DNA from: Rachycentron canadum
Taxonomy: Eukaryota; Chordata; Actinopteri; Carangiformes; Rachycentridae
Assembly: GCA_038496675.1 (NCBI GenBank)
Contig: CM076655.1
Coordinates: forward strand, 25,046,840 to 25,110,839
Direction of reading: 5' to 3'
DNA length: 64,000 nucleotides
Shown: positions 23,420 through 33,453 of the stretch, in pieces
Numbering within the stretch: position 1 is the stretch's first letter
Layout: every line of letters begins with the position of its first letter
Translations under genes and position numbers: made by a program
The notes under the pieces: generated by a model
Database searches by the model: none
The model's input: the letters and a program-made list of their open reading frames with translations, nothing else
Told to the model about the DNA's origin: nothing

Positions 23420-24689
23420 AACACCAAGTCCTGGTAAAACACCAAGTCCTGTTCTTCTGTCCACCTTTAGGTAAAGTCACCGCTGCAACGTAAAAATACC
23501 CTTAGAAGTGAATTAAAGGTACTTAACTACTCTCCTGTTAGTGATTGTGTGGATTGATTAGTGTGTAAGCAGCATTTAAATGTGGAGTGGTTTTTATACT
23601 GTGTAGTTGTGTGCTGTCCAACCTATGGGTAGGGCCCCTCCAAAGGGTCACAAGATAAATCTGAGAGGTCGTCAGATAATTCATGGCAGTGGAACGAATA
23701 TTTTCAACTTGTAACTCCTTTTATTGTATTTAGGATTTTAAAACACATTTGAATTAAAAAAAATGGGAAATATAAGAATATGACCTGAAATTGTTTATTA
23801 TTGTCAGATTTTTTCAGATTTTTGTGCAAAATATTAAATATTAAAAATAATTAAAGTTTTCATTAAAAGCTGGTCCTGTCCACTGTGATTCTGATTTTCC
23901 TCCTTTTTTGACCCTGTGGACCCTCATTTCTTTATGAATATTCAGCTGCGTCTCTCTTCAGGAGCCACATTGAGCTTCTGATCCTTCGTAGTTGTAGTAG
24001 ACTGAACAGGCTGAATTGAAATCAAACGGTCTACGGTCTGGTCTACAGAGGTCTTTTGCTTTGTGTCACCAGCCTGGCTCCTGTTGCTGAGCAATCTGGA
24101 CAACCTATAACTTTTTTCCACAAAAACAGGAGTTTTAAGGCCCTTGATTGTAACAGTTGAGGACACATATGAAGGAGCCTTTGAAATGGTTTGGTCACAC
24201 CAACCGTGAAGCCATCGGTCTTTGGATGCAGCCTCCAAAAGATGAGGCCCCTGAAATGGGACCCAGCCGTGGCATATTTGAGGTTATGTTTGAGGTGTGA
24301 ACATATATCATCCAACTGACACTGGCCCATTAAAGAAAAACATAATTACCAAAATTTATTTACAAAAATGTCTCAATCTCAGAGTTGACCCGTTGTCGTA
24401 CAAACAGTTTATATAAAATGTAGAAACTATTTGGTGTGAAACAAATTTACATGTACATGTCTTTTTTCAGGAAACAGACATGTTTTATATTTACATTTAG
24501 AATTGTTTGTTGTTGTTTTTTAACATCTCCTTATGTTGTGTTTCAGGTGAACTCTCAATGTTTCTTCTTTAGTAAACTCTGGACCTATGGAAAAAAAGGC
24601 ACAGATAAAGTAAAACGTATGTATTTCCACAAGAATAATTCAAGATTTGAACTGAGCACCCCCCCCAATCAGATGCCTCGAGGATGCGG
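23420..24689. other. Interval between the convergent TMED9-like and tmem216 genes
   Basis: Holds the 3' ends of the two converging genes. On the minus strand an AATAAA signal (reverse of TTTATT near 24356) is placed to end tmem216 about 330 nt after its stop. An unexplained minus-strand open stretch (23942-24238) encodes protein-like sequence (STVTIKGLKTPVFVEKS) without recognised family; it may be a relic exon or chance. Confidence 0.4.
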
Positions 24690-27145
24690 TTACCTGGAGA
24701 AGGCGGACACTGAGAGGAGTCCGAGCAGGAACTCGAGGCTGTAGAAGCAGAGTAGGACGGCGCTGAGGATGAACTCCAGCCGGAGGACGAAGGTTTGCAG
24801 CAGCAGGTAGTAAACGGCCAGCGCCGCGCAGGGAAACAGGATGAAGAGGGACGCGCACGAGGCCAGAGAGCGTTCGCACAGATTCCCCTTCCAGCCTGGA
24901 GCAAGACACGGCAACATCATCACGTGATCATCGGGACTTTGCATGCTCTCCTTATACCTGCATGGGTTTACTCCGCTTCCTCCCACAGTCCAAAGAAACG
25001 TTTAAGTTCATTGGTCTCTCTAAATTGCCGATAGGTCTGAGTGTGAGCGTGAATGGTTGTTTGTGTCTATATGTTTGCCCTGTGATAGGCTGGCGACCTG
25101 TCCACTTTGTACCCCACTCTCGCCCAATGTCAGCTGGGATTGGCTCCAGCCATGGATATACCACGGACCAAACCATAATGCTGCACTTGAAACAGCTCCG
25201 TGCTTGAGCCTCAGGCCTGTTTTGCACAATCATGACTGTCCATCATGAGTAACATTTGTTAGAAGGTGTCAGTGTTTGGTGATAAGGGTTAGTGCTCAGC
25301 TAGTCAGAGACCTGGTTTGCTCAACTTTAACCTAAACGTTCATAAAATAAGAAAAAGGGCCAAGTGAGATCAGGCAAGACGACGGACGGAGTTAATCAGA
25401 TATAATTATAATCCAATAAAGGTTTTAGCTGTTTTTAAGCAAAGGGGTGGAACACTTTCTGGTTCCAGCTGCTCAAACATAAGAAACAAAAACAAAACCA
25501 TTAATTGAAAACCAGAAAAACATTTTTGAGTCCTGACATTTACTCCACCAGGTGTCACCAAAGACCTTGAATAACTAAGCGGGACTCAGCCTCTGACTTC
25601 AAATCAAACAAACTTACAAAGACCGTTGTCAATAATGATCATCCAGATTCAATACAGTTCAGTCATCAATGTGAGGGAGGAGACAAGACTGTCTCACTCA
25701 CCATAAAAGATCCTGAGGGTCTCCAGGCCGAGGAAGATCACGAGCAGGACCAGGTCCAGGACCAGGTTATCTAATGGGTACGGGAGTGAAACCCCTGCAT
25801 GAACACAGATAGAAAGTGCAGCCATGAGGATGATTTATGTTTAGTGCTAATTTTACACATGAGGGAGTGAAAATGAAGCAACAACGGAAGTTTCCATTTC
25901 TTTCTGACTTTAAATTGAACTTTGAAGTGATTTATTGTGACATTTGTCACGTAATCGTGTCCCTCTCCTTTTGACACTAAAACTGACCATTGAAGGAATA
26001 AAAACTAAAAATCTTTGCTAATGCTTGAAACGTGTGTTGCAGACGGCAGTGCTTTCAGGTTTTATTCATTTTGCAGTTACCAACGAGAACTTTAACTAAG
26101 TTTGAACCTTTTTTCAGACATTCCAGTCAGCCATGTTTTACATAATGAGCTGCACCAATAAACCAGTCAAGCTCCCAGTTGATACACAAAAAAACCTGCT
26201 GGTGATCCTGTAACCGTCCTGCACCTCTCAGTGTGTTGGGCTAATACTTAACATAGTGTTTCAGATGATGGTCAAGAATGGAAAGCAGCTTCCAGACCTT
26301 TGTAGATGAACATGAGAATCTCTGCCAGGTAGAAGGCTGCAAAGTACCAGCTGTTCAGGAAGAAGAGGACCTGCAGAGGTGTGGAGGAAAGCTGGGGAGG
26401 ACAGGGTCAAGGAGAAAAGACACACACAGAGAAGGACATGGAAACCAGCCGTGTGCTGCAGCTCTGTACCGGTTTGATGTTAAGGATACGATTGGTTGGT
26501 TTCCTGCAGAGGAAAAGAGAAAATATAGGTGTTAGAGCAAAATCCGAGCAGCTGCTCCACTCATCACCAGCTTTGTATCATTATCAGTCTTCACTAGATC
26601 AGTTTGATGAATGTAAACAAACCCTTTAGCATTTAAAAGGACACTAGCAATAAAAAGTGCAGCCAGCTGATCGATCAGTTTGTTTTCCCTCTTCTTTCTC
26701 TTTGGTCTTCATGTGTAATTCTTTAAAACAAGTCTTGTCAGTCGTGTTCAGTTGTAGCACCGATAGCACGATTAGCTTTAGCAGAAGTGATATTCGTATT
26801 AGGAGCAGTCGTAGCAGCAGCTCTGTTAGCATTAGCACGAGTGGTCGTTGCAGTAGCAGCAGCTAATAGTTAATTAGTTGTATTAGCAGCAGCTGTAACG
26901 TCATGTTAATATAGATTAGGACATTATTAGTTTCCCTAAATGAAGTGATTTAATATTTAGCAACCGGCTCATTTAACGTAAGGCCGTTATGTTCGGCGGA
27001 TAAACGCCATGTTGCTAAACGCTAATGTTATGTGTTTGACCACTAAAAAAACACGTTGAATCAACTCTCACGTTGTTTACGAACAGTTTTATTTATTTAC
27101 TTATTCATCTGTTTAGTAGAAAAACAGTTTCTCACCAGGCGCCAT
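24690..27145 (-). CDS. tmem216: Transmembrane protein 216, ciliary transition zone
   Basis: Five exons on the minus strand join in frame: 27145-27136 (MAPG), 26503-26490 (14 nt), 26391-26298, 25794-25702 and 24895-24690, giving 138 residues. TMEM216 is a four-pass membrane protein of the tectonic-like complex at the base of cilia; loss causes Joubert and Meckel syndromes in humans. Recognised landmarks are LSSTPLQVLFFLN, PYPLDNLVLDL, GWKGNLCER and YYLLLQTFVLRLE, all strongly like vertebrate TMEM216. TMEM80 is the related alternative but matches less well at KGNLCER and YYLLLQ. The stop follows SAFSR, in a sequence (AGGTAA) that could also serve as a donor, so a longer isoform is possible. It lies between two TMED9-type genes and shares a promoter region with the second. 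Confidence 0.9.
24955..25175 (-). repeat. Fish dispersed repeat, reverse copy in tmem216 intron 4
   Basis: Reverse orientation of the element at 7150: TTCCTCCCACAGTCCAAAG, TCTAAATTGCCGATAGG, GATAGGCTGGCGACCTGTCC, then CAGCTGGGATTGGCTCCAG. It is one of the best-preserved copies in the window. Relative to tmem216 transcription it runs forward. Confidence 0.8.
26755..26900. repeat. TAGCAGCAG/ATTAGCA-rich low-complexity stretch
   Basis: Short irregular words (GTAGCAGCAGC, GTTAGCATTAGCA, TTAGCAGCAGC) repeat inside the first intron of tmem216. The composition echoes the ATTAGCTG array at 19435-20120, but no shared higher-order unit is evident. Confidence 0.5.
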
Positions 27146-27346
27146 GTCTGATTGCCATGGAAACCGCTTGCAGGAAGTGTTTCTTGTTCGCCGTTGCGAT
27201 TAACCGGCAGGGGTGTTGACTTCCTGCCTGCGACTACAATTCCCGGCATCCCCCCGCTGCGCGCTGATTGGCTGCACTCCAACGATGGTTTACGTGGCAT
27301 TGCTGTGTCTGCGCATGCTCAGTCGAGTTTCCTCCCCGGTGCGAAG
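27146..27346. promoter_or_regulatory. Bidirectional promoter, tmem216 (-) and tmed9 (+)
   Basis: Only 201 bp separate the two start codons, which face away from each other. The interval is GC-rich and contains ACTACAATTCCCGGCATCC (27233-27251), a strong match to the ZNF143/THAP11 element, an ATTGG inverted CCAAT box (27267-27271) and an NRF1-like TGCGCATGC (27310-27318). No TATA box is seen. These elements are typical of housekeeping bidirectional promoters. Out-of-frame ATGs lie upstream of tmed9 and would matter only if transcription starts far upstream. Confidence 0.7.
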
Positions 27347-30179
27347 ATGGTGTCCGTCAGGATGCAGCCGTGTGTGTTCTCGGTTTTGCTCCTAAATGTT
27401 TTCTACAGCTTCGTCTCCTCGTTGTATTTTCACATCGGAGAGACGGAAAAGAAATGTTTCATAGAGGAAATCCCGGACGAGACGATGATTATCGGTGAGT
27501 GCCAGCTGTGAGAGCGGCTCTCCGGCTAATGCTAACTGCTAGCTCACCAACTTTAGCTAATCGGCTAACTGAGCTAAAGTCAGTTTGTGTCCTCAGAAAG
27601 TGACATGTCCTGCTTTCATTTATACTCACAGCTTACACACCTGAAGACAACAGTTACAAACTGTTTCAAACGTTTCTGTTGGATGTGTTTTATTAATTAA
27701 TTAATTAGTTTCCGATGAAAATCTATTCATTCATACGTGAAAATCGAACTAAAGTCAGGTGAATATAATATAAGTCATGTACTACATTTCCTCTAACATT
27801 GTATTTTAGCACTGGTTCAAGCTACTTGTACTGGAGTATTTCTATGTGCTGCTACTAGTTGATTCACATTAATTGGGCAGGTTTTTTTTTTTTGATAATC
27901 TAATAATAGTTCAGTGTCGTTTGTAAAGCTGAAATGACTGAATAAATAAATGTCTGAATAAGGATTTTCTTGCTTTGATGTTTTATATAATTGTAAACTA
28001 AATGTCTTGGACTTTTGGACATGTACGTTAAACCATCCCCTGGTTGCACGATATCATTTTATAATTCAGCTTTTTGTTTGTTACACGATCATAAACTGAA
28101 TATAGGTTTTGAAGAGACAAAACCAAACATTTGAAGCCGTCAACCTTTGAAACATCGAAGATAATCAGCAGATTAATTCGTATTGTAGGTTGCAGCCCTT
28201 CATTTTATTTTCGTTAGGCCCAATGTAAAGTGTTAATATACTTGATCACAGCTCTCCTGCACATACGGTCTCACCTGGATCAGGAGTCCAGTGTGAGGAG
28301 GCTCAGACAGGAAGTGGCTTGGCTATCATCCCGTGTGATTTTCCAACAGCTGTTAAAAATTTAAATCTGTGTGGATTAACCTGCAGATGATTTCTTCAAT
28401 TATTTACATATTATATTTGTTCAATTTCTACTATCAATGCTTTTATTAACACAAGAGAGACTCTGGTGTTATTGTGCGACACACAAAGACCGTGACATGA
28501 ATACTGACATTTACAAATGACAAGGTGTAACTCTGACACGTCTCCCTGAATCTGTCCCTGCAGGTAACTATCGGACCCAGCTGTACGATAAACAGAGGGA
28601 GGAATACCTGCCGGCCACTCAGGGTCTGGGCATGTTTGTGGAAGTCAAAGATCCAGACGACAAGGTGAACTGAAAGATTAAAGAAGCGTCCACGCTCCGA
28701 GGTGTCGCCTTCAGCTGTGAGCGTGAGCAGGGTTGAACTGGTTTGTGTGTTTCCTGCAGGTGATTCTGTCTCGTCAGTACGGCTCAGAGGGAAGATTCAC
28801 CTTCACATCGCACACCCCCGGAGAACACCAGATCTGTCTGCACTCCAACTCCTCCAAGTTCTCCCTGTTTGCTGGAGGCATGCTGGTGAGGACACAGTGT
28901 CTGTAGTTCAATTAGACCTTTAGTTTTTCAGCTGTAGCTCATTTTGCTTGAAGCCCTTTTGCCTTTGTTTGACTTAATTTCCATTTTCAAATGTAAAATA
29001 AATAAAATGAATTATTTTGGTCCTTTGAAAGTCAGGTGTTGGAGTTTTTTTATTGTAATGTGTTACCACTTCATGATTTGCTGCTGACTGTGTTGCGTTG
29101 CAGAGGGTTCACCTGGACATCCAGGTGGGCGAACACGCCAACAACTACGCTGAGATCGCCGCCAAAGACAAACTAACGGAGCTGCAGCTGAGAGTCAGGC
29201 AGCTGGTGGAGCAGGTGGACCAGATCCAGAAGGAGCAGAACTACCAGAGGGTCAGTTGGTGTTTTCCACGTTGATTTTCTTTGTTGTTGTTCGGGGTGAA
29301 TGTATCACTGCAGCTTCTACTGTAAAAGCTGCGGAGGAAACGTTGTCAACCGGCTAAGACCCACTAACATCAGGCTTTTGTCAGCAATGGAAAAGGCTAC
29401 AATCAGCATTCAGACCGAGGTCACATGGCTCTGCAGTAGACACAGATTTATCGGTTCCAGCACCTCTTCTCCTGCTGTAATGTCTCAGAGCACAGACACA
29501 CAGCTGTTACCTGTTAAACCAGAAAGGCCACTGCTACACCGTCCTCTGAGAGTGAGCTAAAGCTCTGAAATAACTTCTAAAAACACGCTGATGGAAGCGT
29601 CTCATGGAGACTCCAACTCTTTCAGGAGCAACAAGCTGGAGATAGACGTGGACCAGTTAGCAGAACAGAAACATAATCATAATCATCGGCAGTGGAAAAG
29701 GCCTCAAGCTGCTTTTGTTTAAAAAAAAAAAAAAAAACCTGGTATACCTGCTAAAACCTGCTTTTGGTGGGAAAAGGGTAGACAACATAGAGCGAAAGCT
29801 CCCACAATGAAGGGTTGACAGAAATCAGAGAGCAGAAGTTTCACAGAAGAGAAGTACAATGAAAGATACTGTCACGGGTGATCTGACCTTGAGGCATTTG
29901 CAAATTATTTTAATTAAGATACAAGTTTAATTTAAATGCGCTCCAGCTAATTATTCCCTGTACGTACAAGTTTTATCTAACAAGCAGCCTGCTCTGTGTT
30001 AGTAATGTGAAGCTGTCTGTGCCCCCCAGTACCGTGAGGAGCGTTTCCGTCAGACCAGTGAGAGCACCAACCAGCGCGTCCTGTGGTGGTCCATCGTCCA
30101 GACCCTCATCCTGGTCGCCATTGGCATCTGGCAGATGAGGCACCTCAAGAGCTTCTTCGAGGCCAAGAAGCTGGTGTAA
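27347..30179 (+). CDS. tmed9: Transmembrane emp24 domain-containing protein 9 (p24 alpha)
   Basis: Five exons join in frame: 27347-27494, 28564-28664, 28760-28885, 29104-29250 and 30030-30179, giving 223 residues. The protein is a type I cargo receptor of the early secretory pathway that binds COPI/COPII coats. Visible are a signal peptide, a GOLD domain starting LYFHIGETEKKCFIEE with its second cysteine at HQICLHS, a coiled coil (KDKLTELQLRVRQLVEQ), a membrane segment near WWSIVQTLILVAI, and the tail KSFFEAKKLV with FF and dilysine signals. Sequence points such as LYDKQREEY and GLGMFVEVKDP fit TMED9 better than TMED4. ATG 27347 is supported by the matching start in the upstream paralogue. 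A second ATG six codons in (VRMQP) is a possible alternative. Confidence 0.95.
29581..30029. other. End of tmed9 intron 4
   Basis: Contains a 16-A run near 29725 and otherwise unremarkable sequence. No repeat family or nested gene was recognised. Confidence 0.4.
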
Positions 30180-30201
30180 CTTTTCTCCTGGAGGAGAGTG
30201 A

Positions 30202-30235
<34 letters not shown>

Positions 30236-32125
30236 ATGTATGTATAAGTGTGTGTTTGGTCTCTACTGATTGATGCAGTACTGAGTGGCGGTGGCGGCGG
30301 TGGCCACTGCTGAGGAGACGGGTCACAGGGAAATGCAGCTGTATGATTCGCCTCGAAAACAACATCTTCATCCTTCTTCTCCTCATTGTTGATGTTCTTC
30401 CTGTTTCCTCGTCAGCCCTGTTTGTAATGAGCTCCTCACATGTGCAGTAGAATCAGGGGAAAGGTTCATCTGTTTCTTACACAGGTCGACTTGTTTCAGA
30501 GCAGGAATCTGGTTTTACCTTTTATCTGGACTCAGTTTTGTCCTTCTGTTGACTCCCCAAAGTGAAGTCCAGAAGTCACCCAACCTGTATTTTATTATTA
30601 ATTTGCCCTTTTTCTCTTTTGTTACTCGGCAAGAGTCCTTGACGTTACTGGTCACAAGAGATGTTGTTCAGATTCACTCATCAGGAAAAAAAATCTGATT
30701 CACAGAAGCTGTTAGCGCGAAGCTACATCCATCATCAGATCAGCTGATTTTTCAGCTGCAGCAAAACAAAATTGAATCAGTGATCATTTATTGTTACTGC
30801 CAAAATCTCAAGCTCCATTTTCATAACTTCCTCACTTCCTGACTTTTTTTTTAACATTATTATTCAAGCACAAATTCCAAATATCTGATGGTTAAAGCTC
30901 CTCAGACGTGAGGCTTTGTGTGATGTAACCTTGTGAAGATATCACCATTAATTAACAATGGTAATAAAGATAATTGATGATTGTAATAACAGCTGCAGCC
31001 CTAGTGCTCTTAATAATGACAGAATCATTTGTTTCTCTTGCAAACTTTCCTCCATTGCTGATTTTGTTCGCTCAGTCTGCTGCTGCCCTTATAAACTGCC
31101 CCCCCCCCCGTTCATGGGACATGAGTTCGGGGTGAATATCTGAGTGTGTGTCGCCAAACGGAGCACGTCGCAGCTCTTTATCGTTTCGTCGTGGTTTAAA
31201 TCACATGAAGACGGATGAAGCATCAGGCCGTGAGCGTTTAGCTTCACCTGTGATGTCACCAGGCCGTCACCTGATCGACCAGTGAAGGCTCAGTTCGGTG
31301 ATGTCGCCACCCTTGCCTGTTTTGTTCTCATTTGTTTTTCTCAGTGAAATCTTCTCCAAAGAGACAGTTTCCTGTTTGTCGCTATGTGTGTTTGCGCGAA
31401 GCTGCATCTTCAGTGTCCAGACTTGAATGAACGTGTCTGGCTTGGTGTTGGTGGGTCGACGTGGTGGAGGAAGATGATTCTCAATCATTTGGCGTCAGGT
31501 TAAAGGCCGAGCTCGATAGTTTTTACTAGTTCCATCCAACACATTCGACTCTCCACTGACATTTGTGTCATTTTCAGTGAAGTTGACAGTTTGTGTTAAA
31601 TGAGAATCGGATCAGATGTTTCCTGTCTGAACGGTGAACCAGGCTCCACTACCGACAGTTTCCTCCTTTTTCCTGATCAAAAGAGAAGCTGATGAAGGAA
31701 ACTCCTTCACCACCAGCTCCTGGGACTGGTCGGATGATCTTTACCTTCAGGAGAGAAAAGAAAACACAAATTACAAACTGTCCTCTGAAGCTAACTTTAC
31801 ATCCTCAGACTCTCAACTGTGCAAAATCCAAAAAAAATAAAAAAGAGACCTGAGGAGTGAAACCTGAAAACGTCAGTCAGGCGGTTTGTTTTGTTTTGGG
31901 TTTTTTTACATCTCTCCGTCTTCAGTTTTCAAGATTTTGTTGCTTGTTGTTTTTTTATTTTCTGGTGGTTTGTGTGAAACAGTTTTCGTTGCTGGTAGGT
32001 TTCAGATTCTGGGTCTAGGTTTTGAATTTCGGCTGGAAGAGGGGCTTGAATTTATTTTATTTTTAGAGAGATTCTGTCCATGTGAAATCTGTATAATTGC
32101 ACTCAAAATAAAGTTTTGTCACATT
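30180..32125 (+). other. Probable long 3' UTR of tmed9
   Basis: After the stop there is a GT tract followed by an AG tract (30198-30235) and no further gene. An AAAATAAAG signal near 32105-32112, followed by T-rich sequence, is a plausible polyadenylation site, giving a UTR of about 1.9 kb. Earlier signals may be used. Short open frames in this interval are not supported. Confidence 0.4.
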
Positions 32126-33060
32126 TGGTTTAATGGATGCTGCTTTAATTCTTGTAAAATTCTCCAATAAAATATACAGGAGATGTGATTATGAGAAAAA
32201 CTCCAAAAAAAATCTTACTTTTACTGAAGTTATGAATAACATACAGGCTACATGGAGAACCCCACCCCCCATGACCCCGCACAGATAAATTCATAATGAT
32301 TTTAGATCCTAATAATGAACTTATTTCAGCATTTTTCTTCTCAATGTGCTCAGAAAGAAAAACAGATTTTAATCTTTTAAATCAATAATTTTACATTATC
32401 TGCAGTGGTTCAGCCTCTATTCCAAACTGTTGCTGCTGTTTCTATTATTAGTGAATTGTTATAATTAATTATGACTCTTCTGTAGTTACATGTTACAGCC
32501 TCTAGATGTCAGTCTACGACAGTTCATTTTCCCATAAACACGAGCGAGCACACACACACACACACGTGTTTGTACTTCTATCTTTGTGAGGACGCTGGTG
32601 AAAACAATGCCTCCCCTGACCTCTGACCCTGACCATCAGAACTGAATGTCAGACCCCAACCTGAACCTCAGATTAACCCTGAACCGATAACAAATCCGAA
32701 ATGTCCTCTCTCTGTCAGGAAAATACAGTTATTAGGTCCAATTGTCAATTTACAAGCACACACACACACACACACTGTCCACAGGGCTCAGTGTCAAACT
32801 TGACCTTTGAGTTCACGCAGGAACCAACTAGTTTCTGACGGAATCTACATTTAAAACCACGTTTTAATAATGTAATAATCGTAAAATAGCAAATAATGAA
32901 TTGAACTTGAACGCAACGCTTCGCGTGTCAGGCTCTCCCGTCTGCACTTGAACGCACCCTGACTCCACTTACGGGGGAAAGCGTCCGGATCTGATTGCGT
33001 TGTGATTATAATTATATCAGGAATATTAAGCAAAATTAACATTAAGATAAAGTGAAATTA
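32126..33060. other. Intergenic, tmed9 to shtn
   Basis: Two short CA tracts lie at about 32549-32564 and 32757-32775, separated by CCTGACC-rich sequence. Nothing else was recognised. Confidence 0.45.
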
Positions 33061-33453
33061 GTTCATTATGTCATTTTTTTTTTTTCTCGCGTCATCTTCC
33101 CACGCACGCGCACAAATGGTTCAGTCCGACCCTGCCTGCAGCACTGGAGCAGGAGGGGGAGGGGGGAGGGGTCCGGGGAGCCAGATGATGCTGACAGTGA
33201 AAGGAGGAGGAGGAGGAGGAAGAAGAGGAGGAGGAGGAGGATCCTGTCCGCCGGCAGCAGCAGCAGCAGCAGCACCACCCGGCCGCTCTCCATCCATGTG
33301 TTTGGAAGAAGAAGAAAAGAAAATATGACGGGCTCGGATCCAAACATGAGCTGCTAGAGGAAGAAGAAGAAGAAGAAGAAGGAGCGCAGCTTTGTTTTCT
33401 CTTCTCTCTTCGGATTCAACCCGGGCTCTGGTGGTAGAGAAGGATCATCGCAG
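33061..33453 (+). promoter_or_regulatory. CpG-rich promoter and 5' leader of shtn
   Basis: Composition changes abruptly from AT-rich to GC-rich at about 33090 (ACGCACGCGCAC). The leader contains stacked trinucleotide tracts: AGG/AGA at about 33201-33241, a CAG run at about 33256-33276 and AGA at about 33361-33383. These give rise to poly-Gly, poly-Ala, poly-Arg and poly-Ser open frames on both strands that are not genes. The exact transcription start cannot be read from the sequence. Confidence 0.5.

Noticed and set aside
24569..24909. Other minus-strand frames over the last tmem216 exon
   Set aside because: Shadow frames; the frame with KGNLCER and YYLLLQTF is the conserved one.
33066..33357. 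Gly-, Ser-, Leu- and Arg-run proteins on both strands
   Set aside because: Products of the trinucleotide tracts in the shtn leader; no homology and overlapping frames on both strands.
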